64,000 bases of DNA from Apoda limacodes. Taxonomy: Eukaryota; Arthropoda; Insecta; Lepidoptera; Limacodidae. Made by a program: the position numbers and the translations under genes. Under the pieces are notes generated by a model. The model saw nothing but the letters and a program-made list of their open reading frames with translations, made no database searches and was not told where the DNA came from. Location of the stretch: NCBI GenBank assembly GCA_946406115.1, contig OX291544.1:3038001-3102000 (forward strand), in the 5' to 3' direction. This document shows positions 11,318 to 22,799 of the stretch, piece by piece (within the stretch, counting starts at the first letter, position 1; the number at the start of each line of letters is the position of its first letter).

Positions 11318-12449
11318 ATTTCGAACAATTTCTCAGAACACATCCCAGTATAGAAGCGGTAGAATACACACAGGGAGGCAAAGTCTCTTCTTAGACTTAA
11401 GGGTTCGATACGGCTTGTGAGTTTGGGATCGTCAAAGATTCTCACAGCCCGTCGTTGAACCGAGTCAAAAGGGCCAAGCTGGTATTCGGGTGCACCCGCC
11501 CAGAGATGGAAGCAGTACTCCATATGGGGCCGGATTTGCGACTTGTAAAGCAGCAATCTTAGCCCCGAAGTGAAATACTGCTTCGTTCTATTGAGTACAC
11601 GAAGTCTTTTGGACGCCAGCTTCACCTTGTCTTGCAAATGATCTCAGAACTGAACATCGCTGGAGATGTCATCACCAAGGATCCCAATGCTCTTGTAAAT
11701 GGAGAGGGCAGTGTTCTGGAATCGTGGGACCACAGTAAATGGGATTTTATTAGCGGTGAAAGGTGAAAGCTTCTTAGGGTTGAATCGGTCCAAGTTTACC
11801 CGTTCCCAGTCAGAGACCTTGGTCAGTGTGGTCTCGATTCGAGACACAAGTTCTCCACGGTTTTCCTCCACGACGGAACGGGGGATGTTTGCACGGCCCG
11901 TGTAATAAGTGTCTCCAGTGCTGTCATCTGCATAGTATAGTTGATGTATAACATTTCATTGAAATGCAGTAGAAACAACGTAGGAGACAGTACAGAGCCT
12001 TGCGGAACACCAGCATTATTGTGCATGCTATCAGAGCAACTACCGTCAACTACTACGTATGATAGCTAGCCACCCATTTGCACAAACCCTCAACTCCGTA
12101 AGATGGCAACTTCGATAGAAGACCCCAGTGCCAGGCTCGATCGAACGCCTTCACTGTATCCAGGCTACATGCCAATGCCTCCCTCTGACTCTCAATGGCA
12201 AGTGCCCATCGGTGTGTGAGATACACTAAAAGGTCACCAGTAGAATGACCGTGGCGAAAGCCCTATTGACGGTTGCTGACCAAGTTGTGTTTTTAGGTAT
12301 CTTAGGAGCTGCGTATTGATCATACGCTCCATCACCTTGGAGACGAGAGGGGTAATAGCGATAGGCCTGTAATTCGATGGATCTGATCTATCGCCCTTTA
12401 TGGGCACCGGGTGCCACCGGGTGCCGGGTGGACAAAAATACTTCGACAA
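11318..12449 (-). mobile_element. LINE family A, antisense copy (unit 1)
   Basis: Minus-strand frames give an older, longer portion of the same RT than the sense copy: GDRSDPSNYRPIAITPLVSK and KVMERMINTQLLRYLKT at 12240-12430, NNAGVPQGSVLSPTLFLLHF near 12000, a YADD-encoding stretch in a shifted frame near 11930, VVEENRGELVSRIETTLTKV near 11860, then KQYFTSGLRLLLYKSQIRPH and AGAPEYQLGPFDSVQRRAVR at 11400-11590. Homology to the family stops at TTCGAAAT near 11318, so the 3' end and poly(A) are lost. Several frameshifts. It lies inverted relative to 7645-8774, with the P-like relic between them. Confidence 0.85.
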
Positions 12450-14825
12450 TCCATTTTATTGGAATCCTAAGTTAAATGCTCGTAAAAATACGTCACTGAA
12501 ATCACCAAAAGTCTTTGTACTTTTTTGTTTCCCAATAGCTTTTACAACAAATCCTTGTTAAGTTTACACAAGGCAAACGCCTCCTTGAATCGCTGGATAC
12601 CATTTTCTTTTGCTTTTCTGACATTTGCGCTATCTTCAGACTGGCAAATAAGGCAAAGATTCCAGTTTATTTCGGCCTTTTTTTTTGTTTAGGTAAACTC
12701 ACCGACCCAACAGCACCTAACTCCATGTTTACTTGCTAACTGCTATATACATAGGGATGGAACTTAAAGTGTAGGATAAGTATGTATTATTTATTAGGTC
12801 TCTAACATAACCAAATAAAACTAATTAGGTACATACACAGCCACTACGGTTCACAAACAGAGCGAGAGACTGAGTGACTGACGTGCGTGAGACGTCGTCG
12901 TTGAGTAGGTCATTCGGCCAATCTCCGTCTTGGTCGTCGCGAGCTCACCCTGGATATCGGTGATAACTTTGTTATTTTCTGACCGAATTTCAAAATAAAA
13001 AAAAATCTAGCTAATAAATGTGAAAATTTTATGTAGTACTTGGTTTTAAACCTGTCTATGTCATTCGCTACTTCAATTCAACAAAACTAAACATAAATTT
13101 GTTGAAAATTTACTTTTTTTCTGAAAAATAAATAAACTATGGTATTTACCGAAATTAATGTAAAACATTATATGTTAAGCATTTTTCACCTATGATATGA
13201 CACCTTATTTGTTGAAATCGGATAAGTGGTTATTGAGAAAATAACCAAACCCTGATACCCGGTCTCCGCGTATTTTTTCTCCCTCCCTCCCCCCTCAACC
13301 ACTTTAGAACGCGACGACCGATTTACTCGTATTATTCTCTAGAAAATCATGCTGAACACAACGATACCAGTTGTTGGTAGAAGACTCTTGAGTCCGACGG
13401 GAATCGTTATTTGACGACTTTCTTAAAAGCGGCTAAATTATGTGTATATTTTTGCGTTTCTGGTAATATCAAAAGCAAAACGAAGCTGTTTTTGACATTT
13501 CGGGGGAAATTTACAACAGTTGATGTTCACAGTCAAATTAAACAGCAACAAGCGTAATAGTGGTTTGATGCCATACCCCTTTTGTTTTTCTACACTCCTT
13601 CCACTGGTATCAATCATACAGCAAGTATTTGCTATTATGGGTAGTGCAGTTGACCCCGTGGCTCAAGAGACCCCCCTTTGCCCTACATTAATTATTTACT
13701 CTACTGCCTTTCAGGTAAAGAAAAACATTGTAAGGAAAACTGCATAGTTAAAAAAAACGTATTTGAAGTCCACAATTAGCGTTGGGCTCGCGTGACAGAC
13801 TATGGCCCAAATTACCCTCGCCTTAGGCCTCGCCTTACCCCAACGGTGGGGTAGTATGTGGCTGGTAAGGTAAGAAAGGAGGGTAATATATCAGTTAATC
13901 AGTCAAATTTAATCATCAAATCGATTTATTTGCCCTGGTGCGGCACATGAATAGAACTATAGGTAACTAAAGGTTAATAAAATATATGTACTTATTTCGA
14001 TTAATGTTCAAATTCTAAAGCGTAAAAATTTTAAATTAGACTCCTTAAATTTTTAACGACCACCACCTACGCGCCTTGCGATGGAAAACATTTATGAATA
14101 GCATTTTATTAGACACACGTACGACGTGAATATTAAAGCATCGTAATAAAACTCAGAACCGCATTTTTATGATTACTGTTTGTCTTTGAAACAATCAACA
14201 GAAGTCATATCAATAAAATCGGAATCAATATGCGAAGGTTATGCAACACTGGGCGTGGTCAGTGGGTACCCCGCTAAAGTCTCATTTTCTGAGCTCCTTC
14301 GTGTTATGTTATGTACGTTAATTCGTCGATTATAGCTGTCATAAGACAGCAGTCGTTAAGTCTGTCCATAGGCCTTGTAGCGGCTTTAAAATTCAGACAC
14401 TCCAGTGGTCACTAGATCGACAACGTCCGCCCGCCCACACTAGACCATCGTAGTTAACTGTATTGCCTAAGACTGTTCATCTGAAAGGATTGGTCTGTGC
14501 CTTTGAAGTGGAGCGTATAACAAGCAGTAACAAAAATAATAAAACCTACAAATAGAAAATAAAAAACAAAGTACACGATATAGGTATGTAATCCGCACGC
14601 GTCCAGAATGGGACGGAACCTTGCCTAAGTGAATTAAAAATTACTGTTTTAGTTGGTTCTAGTGTCTAGAGTCTAGACTGTGAATTAAAGTAATCAAAGA
14701 GGTTTAAATATTTGACACTTGTTTTATTTATACAATCTGAGTGATAATCAATTTATTGATGACGTGAGTTTGGCCATCACACACACATGCTGTGAATACT
14801 TCCTACCTAGGATTCTATATAAATT
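12450..14825. other. Mostly unrecognised noncoding sequence (unit 1; repeated at 25734-28109)
   Basis: No gene found. On the minus strand at about 12490-12680 a short frame reads NWNLCLICQSEDSANVRKA, a WxxCxxCQ-type start seen in some transposon-borne proteins; too short to call. A pyrimidine tract CTCCCTCCCTCCCCCC lies near 13285, and a near-palindrome TACCCCAACGGTGGGGTA near 13840. The frame at 13520-13747 looks like noise. Confidence 0.3.
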
Positions 14826-14838
14826 ATATATATATATT

Positions 14839-14893
<55 letters not shown>

Positions 14894-14900
14894 TATATAA
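14826..14900. repeat. TA dinucleotide microsatellite (unit 1)
   Basis: Long TA tract with two interruptions of TTTA. Its length is the same in unit 2, which is notable because such tracts usually change length quickly. Confidence 0.9.
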
Positions 14901-16090
14901 ATTTAGGAACTAGAGAAGAACAATGGCGAAAGAACAAAGAAGTATTTCTTTTACAGAGCGGATAAACATTCGTTGTTTTCTTATTTAATGTAAAAGTTTG
15001 GAGTGAGGATTTTCAGGCACAAGTTTTCTTAGATTTGTGGTAGTTAGACTAAAATTCTAAATTATTTTATGTTTGTCATAAAATGATGACAAGAATGAGG
15101 AAAGAAGATCATCAGACAGAAACTGTTGAAAAAGAAAAATTAACTCCCTTGCGGCGGCCATTTGGAACCGTCCGAAAAGTATGGCATGGTGATGTTCGTG
15201 AATGGCTACTCGACGATGATTAGCTGTGCAAAAATTAGCTTGGTACAATGGTTGAATTGTTTTTTTTTTTTAATTAATGTGTTCGCGTCTGTATGGCGGG
15301 CTGTAAGTCACACCGGAGAAGTATGGCATTACGCTACCGCCTACTTTTTTTTTATCGACTATCGAAAAATCAAGGATTTTTGTGGAACAAATCGTTCGAC
15401 ACTCGTATTTATCCGACACGTTCGACTAACGCCCACACGATTGGGCCGCCGGTACCAGCGCTATGACCATCATTTTTCCTTGTCGTCATTCTAATAGTCT
15501 AGTGTAGGACATGAATGATGAATGAATAGGAATTAATTCCCGGTACTGTGCTAAAATGAACTATTCCCTAAGCGTAATCGGTCTCGTTCTGTTCGGATAT
15601 GTGCGACAGCAAAGGACCAAACTATGGATAAGAGAGAATGAAATAAATGCTTGGCGTAATCGTTCGGTCACAGCGCTGGAAAGAATTTACTTCTATCTCA
15701 GTTGTTTTTACGATAGACGCATGAGTGAGAGCGGGATGCGCGTCTGAACTATGACCGCGAAACCTAAGAAATGTAAGACCTAAGCGTTTCGTGCCTTGTA
15801 TGAATTACAACTTCAAAGCCCAGAATATAAGATCTATTTAACGAAAGAATAGTATAAGTCAATCTAGTACCTGAATTAATTCAGTCAGTAATGTTTCATA
15901 GTTCATTCATACTTTTTGTTTTTTATTGTCACTCAAGTTACGGAATGCGTGTTATTTATATTATATGTAGTGTTTAATGTATGTGCATGGTAAGGACTAA
16001 ATATGTATTTTAACTCTAAATATTAAATGTGTGCTTAAATAAATTAATAAATAATGTCTGTAATGTAATAATGTAATAGGTTTAACTCCA
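14901..16090. other. Unrecognised AT-rich sequence (unit 1; repeated at 28185-29374)
   Basis: Scattered short frames (15057-15248 minus; 15162-15494 and 15556-15747 plus) match no family I know. One plus-strand stretch near 15150 reads LRRPFGTVRKVWHGDVREWL, which has a coding look but is isolated. No splice-flanked exon was convincing. Confidence 0.25.
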
Positions 16091-16094
16091 AAAT

Positions 16095-17170
16095 TCTTAA
16101 ATTTTTTTGCCAATTATTTCTCCGACCGAAAACAGTTTGTAAAACTCAATGGGTACAGTTCTGAGCTTTACGGGACTACGTCAGGAATAAGCAAGGATAG
16201 TACGCTTGGGCCAACGCAGTTCCTAATATTTATAAACGACCTGCCGAGTGCTGTCAGGTCGGCTAAATGTTCTATGTTTGCTGACGACGTCAAACTATTT
16301 CTAAGCATCAGTGATCCTGACGACAGCCAACTTTTGCAAAATAACTTCGACGGCGTGTGTTGAATGGAGTTGTAAAAATCACTTAGAACTAAATTTATCA
16401 AAGTGTAAAGTGATGACTTTTGCTCGTTCACGGTCGCCGCACTCACACAACTACGTCGTCGATGGTGCTTTGCTAACGCGAGTTGAAGAAATTTGTGATT
16501 TAGAAATTATTCTAGATAATAATCTTACGTTTAATAACCACATAATTAATATATGTAATAAAGCTTTTAGGGCTCTTGGTTTTGTTATGCGCCAAACTGC
16601 ATGTTTGAATAACAATGACACAAGTGCACCTGTCGTGGCACTGTACAATGCATACGTACGAAATATATAAGAGTATCTATGACCCACAAGAAACTAAATA
16701 CATACTCTTAGTGGAGAAAGTCCAACATAAATTTGCCAGATATTTATATAGAAAAATGTACGGGTGTTATCCCTTATTTATTTCCTTCTCTGTTCGTCGG
16801 GGAATGGTAGGAATAGACACCCTAGAGGTAAGACGTAAGATGGCACTGCTGGAACATTTTTATCTACACTTTTTATTTTAGTGTGTTAGCACCACGGGCC
16901 AGTGCTTTGGGACCAGTTCGCGACCGCGCGCTCTGTTCGTCTCACACCCCGCTCGGACGGAACACGCCCGACAGTCGACTACCTCTCAGGCGTGTCATCT
17001 GCTTAACTCCATGATCGCTCAGCACTCGGAAACCGACATTTTTGCCATGTCATACAATATGTTTTAGCCTACAAAATTTTAAATATTTATACAAATTAGT
17101 TCTTAAATTTACTTACTGCACGCGTTGAGTAAAACTTTAAGTGTAGTATTTAATTGTAAATAATAAATAA
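16095..17170 (+). mobile_element. LINE family B, RT to 3' end (unit 1)
   Basis: Plus-strand frames read FANYFSDRKQFVKLNGYSSE near 16110, SGISKDSTLGPTQFLIFIND near 16175 (a worn SGVPQGSxLGPLLF), KCSMFADDVKLFLSISDPDD near 16270 (FADD intact), SCKNHLELNLSKCKVMTFA near 16370, DNNLTFNNHIINICNKAFRA near 16520 and ALYNAYVRNI near 16640, then a frameshifted C-terminal part with RTPRSD-like sequence to about 17050. It ends in AT-rich sequence with AATAATAAATAAATG near 17160. 5' truncated at about 16095; not intact. A different family from LINE A. Confidence 0.8.
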
Positions 17171-17375
17171 ATGCATAAGTAGTATCCGACTATGCATCTA
17201 GGATCTAGGATATCTCTGAGCGATAGGTTTAGGGAAGTATATATTTTAACTTTAGCGGTGCAGTACTTTTATATTACTTTTATAAGTACATAAAAATATC
17301 AATAGTTTCAGTAAGAAAAGTGACGTTCGCAAAGTAAATACCACAGGGAAATTAAGCTGTTGGTGCATGATACAC

Positions 17376-17435
17376 GTCGACACAAAATTTGTAACTCTTT
17401 CATTGGGCAATGTAAACACTATAACAACAAAGTTC
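17376..17435 (-). CDS. Possible DEG/ENaC channel exon, duplicated (unit 1 copy)
   Basis: Tentative. On the minus strand an acceptor-like ATTAATAG is followed by a 60 bp open stretch, then GTGTAT as a possible donor. Joined to the preceding channel exon (34545-34662, which ends with two bases of a codon) the phase fits and gives MNFVVIVFTLPNERVTNF. In this channel family the segment after the cysteine-rich loops has a pattern of the kind V-x-V-x-F-x-x-P followed by Tyr or a similar residue. If real, the tandem duplication has copied a coding exon. Against it: the acceptor lacks a good pyrimidine tract, and the following exon with the second membrane helix was not found. Confidence 0.3.
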
Positions 17436-17544
17436 CTATTAATATTCAAAAGCTATCAATGAGTAAATTTAAATGTTTTATCAATTAACTTTTATGTAAA
17501 AAGCATACTATAAAATTGACCGTGTAAATGATAAATTTTCAATG

Positions 17545-17838
17545 GGACGCATTAGTAAACCAAATTAAAATGGCAATAATATAAAATTGTATGGTTTAAA
17601 TTTTTTATTTAAAACATTGATGAGTGTATTTGTATTGCTTTTTAAGATAATATATACTAATTATGTTGTTAACTAAATGTTTATTTTAAAAGAGTAACTA
17701 TCGAGTTTCTTGCCGGATTCTTCTCGATAGAAATCACCATTTATAAAGCCAGGGTTCAGATAATATTATTTAATGACTTTGACGATGCAAAAGTGATTTT
17801 TAAAACCTAATTTGAATAAAAAAATGACTGACTTTGTA
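17545..17838 (+). repeat. LINE 3' tail repeat (unit 1)
   Basis: Contains AAGAGTAACTATCGAGTTTC, TTGCCGGATTCTTCTCGATA and GACTTTGACGATGCAAAAGT, ending in TGACTGACTTTG. The same segment occurs in antisense at 52262-52560, joined there to an RT fragment. It is the 3' end of a LINE widespread in Lepidoptera, ending in short TTGACT-type repeats. Its RT portion is absent here. Confidence 0.7.
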
Positions 17839-18153
17839 TAAATCAAAACACCGTTGTTTTACTGGTCACATGTTAAATATATTCACTAAAGTTATAATCT
17901 TAGATATTAAGGTACCGATGTCGCTAAGAATTTTAGTATGGATCAGCTGATAACGCCATAGACCACGTGCATTTACTGTATTCAGTTTTATCGTAATGAT
18001 AGTTTAGTTTCCATTATTAATTTTATTATTGATTATTTATAATTATTACTTACTACGTGTTTCATAATTATATCTGGTTTTTTTTTTTATTCTAAAGTAT
18101 AATTTTTTGATTCGAAGTTGGACATCTAAGGTCACTGTCTCACTTAGTGTTTT

Positions 18154-18194
18154 GTCGCAGTCGCAGTCGCAGTCGCAGTCGCAGTCGCAGTGTC
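18154..18194. repeat. GTCGCA hexanucleotide repeat (unit 1)
   Basis: About six and a half perfect copies of GTCGCA, followed by GTGTCGCG. A GC-rich island in AT-rich surroundings. Confidence 0.95.
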
Positions 18195-18417
18195 GCGAAA
18201 CACAAATCTCACCATCACTGGTATAAGTAGATAAATAATCTCAATAACCGTAATGACTGATCCTCCAAAACTGAGAGAAAAAATTCCGCCGTAAGTAGCT
18301 GAAAATAAAATTAAAACTTAACAACATACATTTAATACACCTATGTAAGTTATTAGTTATGCCTATCGGTCGGTTGATACATAATATTAACATATTCCAT
18401 AAAAATATCGAATAACC

Positions 18418-18476
18418 GCGATATGATATTATATATACGTTATATATATAACGTATATATCGTTATATATTATCGC
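18418..18476. repeat. AT-rich palindrome, 59 bp (unit 1)
   Basis: Starts GCGATATGATATTATATATA, centre TATACGTTATATATATAACG, ends TTATATATTATCGC. The halves pair with few mismatches, so it can form a hairpin or cruciform. Palindromic AT repeats are breakage-prone. Confidence 0.8.
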
Positions 18477-18884
18477 AGTATATTCGTTAATTATCTTCAC
18501 GCTAAATCAACATGTTGAATAAAATTTAATAAATACTTACCTATAAAATATTCAAAGTCAAAAAGAAGTGTCAGCTTATAGCAGTTACACATCGGCTTGG
18601 TGTAGTAGACTTGTACAGAAGACAAGTGGCTTTCTTTATTAACTTTTCTGTAAATAAATGAACAAAATAAAATTAGTCTGTTGTATTTTAGTTATATATA
18701 AAGGTTAAGCTTTTATATTAAAAATAAACGTGATTTAAAAAAAATAAGCTTATATATTTTGGTTAAAAGAACTAAAAAGTTGATTTCTATGACGAAGTGA
18801 CCGGTTTTCGTCATCAAATCCTATCATCTAAGATCCAAATACTTGTCACGAATATTTAAACGAGCTTGAACTCGATAGAGTTGC

Positions 18885-18988
18885 GTGTTGTTTTCTGACG
18901 GAGTTCCCATGCCCACTTTCCGGCTTCATCATTAGACCAGCTCTGAAATTAGTTTATTGCATTGTCATCCCATTTACATATGTCATGT
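18885..18988. repeat. Dispersed repeat fragment, SINE-like (unit 1)
   Basis: CTGACGGAGTTCCCATGCCC, CGGCTTCATCATTAGACCAG and TTTATTGCATTGTCATCCCA match, from memory, a common lepidopteran interspersed repeat. Fragment only; no promoter boxes seen. Confidence 0.45.
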
Positions 18989-20856
18989 ATTCTAATAATT
19001 TAGCTACTTTAGGGAATTTGTGCTGGCAACACAGATACTTTTTCTGTATTTTAAACGCCTTAAATAGCAGAACAAATACGCAGAGCAGACAGTTCTCGGT
19101 TGACGCTTGTCTTAGATAATACATAATTTGTTGATTGTTAAAGTAACTACAGTTGATTAAAAATTCTTGACATGTCAATTTGGTATAATAATTAAACAAA
19201 TTGTCTAACCAGTGCATTAAGGTTATTTTACTTCATAATACATATATGTTTATGCCAAATTTCAGGTTATTTGAACACCGGGAATTGGGTCAAATAGAAC
19301 TTGCAACAATTGATTACACACCCACAGACACCTTTATGTCCGAACTAAATAAAAGCTGCAACGAAACCTATTTCCGTAGTCAATCAAGATATTTTATAGT
19401 TTCGCCATGTCTGTTTCGTCTTTCTGCGAAGACTGTTAGTACTAGAAAGCTATTATTTGGCATGGATGTGTGATATTTTTACGTCCCCTGTACAGTTAAA
19501 GCCCCCATAGTGTGGGGTATCGTTCAAAACTATATTGTGGGTGTGCGAAAACCATTTTTGCAATATAGGGATCCAATTAACTTTAAGCTTTTAGTGCTTT
19601 GTATTTGTCAAATGCCCTTCCCCTGCGAACTAAGTGGTTGTTTATAGATTCATGTGAAATAATTTACGGTAAAATAATGTATTTGAAAATCGAAATTATA
19701 ATATTATAATTATTGAGTCTTTAGAGGCCTTGGGAATCATTTACGACTACTTTTTAGGGTAATATCCCAAATAGCAAGTAATAATTATAAGTGTGTTTAG
19801 TTTTATGTCGTTTTTATATCAGTCTAGGTGAATGTCGTGTGTACTTGCAGTAATCTTTCTCAGCCAATCGTAAGATTGAACAGCCTAATATTGATAATAT
19901 TCTAGTAGCTTGTTAGCCGTATAGGCTAATATTGTTCTACATCCTTTATCTTACTAGCCTGATCAAGCTTAGAAAATTTTTACGTAAGACGGAACGCACT
20001 TACTACTTGTTTTGTAATAGCGGTGTGTTTGGTAAGTAAAAAACTTATAATAATGTTGATTTTGTGTTTATATAAAGAACTAAATTAATTCAGATAATGT
20101 CAGTTCGGTACATATAATTTTAGGTAACATATTGAAAGTAGTAACTGCATTCGTATGGGGAATTACTATTTACTGTAAATATTAAATTATATATTTGTTA
20201 TTTTGTTATTACTTTGTCATTATTAAAAATCCGTAAAGTTCAAGCGCATTCTGAGACTATTGTAAAAACGTTTGTCTTTTGTTAGTTGTGAGCTAAATTA
20301 CGCCATTTTATATTAAAATGAGGGTCCTTCGCAATTTTACATTAAACCTTCCATCTGATACTGTCAGTGTACATTGTCAAACACCAATTTAGGTTTTTTA
20401 ATTTAATTAAGGTCAAAGGGCTTTAATAAATGAATTCTTAACTTCTAAAGTAGCCATTACTTAATTTATGAATACCTTCTTTTTAAGAACTTTTCTCACA
20501 TTTTTTTTTAATACAGTACAATATTATGTGATGGCGAACATAGTGTAAGACTATGTAAATGAAAAAAATGTATTCCCAAAGTTAATATAAAATCAAACAA
20601 GCTTACTTATAATTGTCTTTCACAGTGTATAAAAAGTATGTTTATTTAATATCACTGTTATATCGATCAATCCTATGCTGCTGATTTTATATTTGTTTTG
20701 AATAAGAGTAAAAACCATGTATTTAAAGTGCTCTTACGCTTGTAAAATATAACACTATCTATTATACAATAACATTTAGAAAACCCATTATAAAATCAAA
20801 CAAGCTTAAAAGATGTGGATATAAAGTCACAGTTTTTCTTAACTAAGGTCAGTTTT
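18989..20856. other. No recognisable gene (unit 1; repeated at 32273-34140)
   Basis: AT-rich. A divergent pair of short frames (18954-19217 minus, 19201-19473 plus) has no recognisable domain. TATAAAATCAAACAAGCTTA occurs twice, near 20588 and 20788. Treated as noncoding. Confidence 0.3.
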
Positions 20857-20928
20857 AGTTTAAAAGTCAGAGGAGAAGGGACACCATTTTTTTTAACTTA
20901 AGAAGCTAATAACTTGCAAAATATACAT

Positions 20929-22058
20929 CATCAAAGCATACAGAGCTTCTAAGATACCTAGAAGTACACGATATGGTCAGTGACCGTCAATATGGCTTTC
21001 GCCACGGTCGCTCGACTGGTGACCTTCTAGTGTATCTCACACACCGATGGGCACTAGCCATTGAGAGTCAGGGGGAGGCATTGTCATGTAGCTTGGACAT
21101 AGCGAAGGCGTTCGATCGGGTCTGGCACCGGGGTCGTCTGTCGAAGTTGCCATCTTACGGAGTGCCCGAGGGTTTGTGCAAATGGGTAGCTAGCTTTTTG
21201 TCCGGCAGACGCATACGAACCGTAGTTGACGGTAGTTGCTCTGATAGTATGGACATTAATGCTGGTGTCCCGCAAGGCTCTGTGCTGTCTCCTACGCTGT
21301 TTCTATTGCATATCAATGACATGTTGGACATCAACAACATATATTGCTATGCAGATGACAGTACTGGAGACGCTTTTTACACGGGTCGTGCAAACATCCC
21401 TCGTTCCGTTGTGGAGGAAAACCGCGGAGAACTTGGTGTACTCAACAGAGCGAAGCAGTACTTCACGTCGGGGCAAAGGTTGTTACTTTACAAGTCGCAA
21501 GTTCGGCCCCATATGGAGTACTGCTGCCATCTCTGGGCAGGTGTACCCGGATACCAGCTTGGCCCTTTTGACTCGGTTCAACGACGGGCTGTGAGAATTG
21601 TCGACGATTCCAAACTCACTTGCGGTATCGAGCCCTTAAGTCTGAGGAGAGACTTTGCCTCCCTGTGTGTGTTCTAGCGCTTGTACGTTGGGTTGTGTTC
21701 TGAGGAATTGTTCGAAATGATGCGCACAGCTACTTTCTACCATCGCACCGCTCGCCATCGGCAAGGAATTCATTCTCACACTTTAGAACCTAAATGGTCG
21801 CGTACAGTGCGGTTTCAGAGAAGCTTTCTCCCGCGAATGCTTAAGTTGTGGAATGAGCTCCCTGCCAAGGTTTTCTGTAAGGACTACAGTATGGAGTTCT
21901 TCAAGAAAGAAGTTATTACATTTCTGAAGGGTCGGCAACGCGCAAGTGATACCCCTGGTGTTGCAAGCGTCCATAAGCTACGGTGACCGCTTACCATCAG
22001 GCGGACCTTAAGCTTGTTTGCCACCTTAGTGGTATAAAAAAAAAAAAAAAAAAAAAAA
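20929..22058 (+). mobile_element. LINE family A, 5'-truncated ORF2 end with poly(A) (unit 2)
   Basis: Same structure as the copy at 7645-8774, with frames 20973-21677 and 21681-21986 and the same 23-base A run. Two differences: C at 21509 where unit 1 has T (the antisense copies also have C, so C is ancestral), and A at 21976 where unit 1 has G (the related fragment near 54557 has G, so G is ancestral). Confidence 0.85.
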
Positions 22059-22799
22059 CAAATCTAAGAGATAAGTGACCTAATCTTCCTATACCCGCGC
22101 CAATTTTTGTTACACATATATACCCGCGTACGGATTCGCGGGCTGTTAGTTTGGAACCCATTTTTTTTCAAATAAGAATGCATAGGGAACCCTTCAGATC
22201 CAAAATAATCTGGCCATACCCAACATTAAGGATATTTGTTAAAAATGTATAAGAATGGACTATTTAGAAGTTTTTGTACGAAAACTATTTTTTTAGAATT
22301 ACGCAAAATGTACTATTCGAATTTTTAAACATTTTAGAGTTTAACGTTATATCTAAGGTCAAAACCTGTTAAGTTAGCTTTAGTATAGAAATAATTATAG
22401 ATCTCTATCTCAAAGTTTTAAGATTTTTAATATAAACTAATAAATAAAATAAACTAACACTAAAATTACTCAAACTTTTACTACATAAAACAATATAAAT
22501 TATACAAGGAGCAATAGGAAACCTTAAAGATATTGACTGTTAGTCTCCAGAAAACAATACCATTTCATTGAACTTTTGCCTGTTACCTAAACAATCTTTC
22601 GATTTTGCCAAGTAAAATAATCGTATGTCAATATTACTCGCAATGGTTTTGGTTAAAAGAATCACGTGATTATTTTCAACATCTTGGTTAAATTGGTAAT
22701 TAGTTAAGTTTACAAAGATATCTTTTGCAATTTTATCCCTTAAAACGCAATTTAAAATATATTGTTTGCTTTTACCTTATTTCATACGGCCGCCTGGCT

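Larger units (their letters stand above)
7573..20856. repeat. Tandem duplication unit 1 (13,284 bp)
   Basis: Every position I compared matches the sequence 13,284 bp further on. The shared sequence begins at AGTTTAAAAGTCAGAGG (7573 and 20857); the bases before differ (A against T). I noticed ten substitutions between units (8225, 8692, 9598, 10602, 11418, 11610, 11709, 14361, 17274, 18752 in this copy) and no insertion or deletion, even in the 23-base A run and the long TA tract. Confidence 0.95.

Noticed and set aside
14719..14913. Plus-strand frame of 64 codons with repeated Tyr-Ile
   Set aside because: It is the TA microsatellite read as codons.
19201..19473. Plus-strand frame of 90 codons, present in both units
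   Set aside because: No recognisable domain, no start context or splice evidence; it could be real but nothing supports it.
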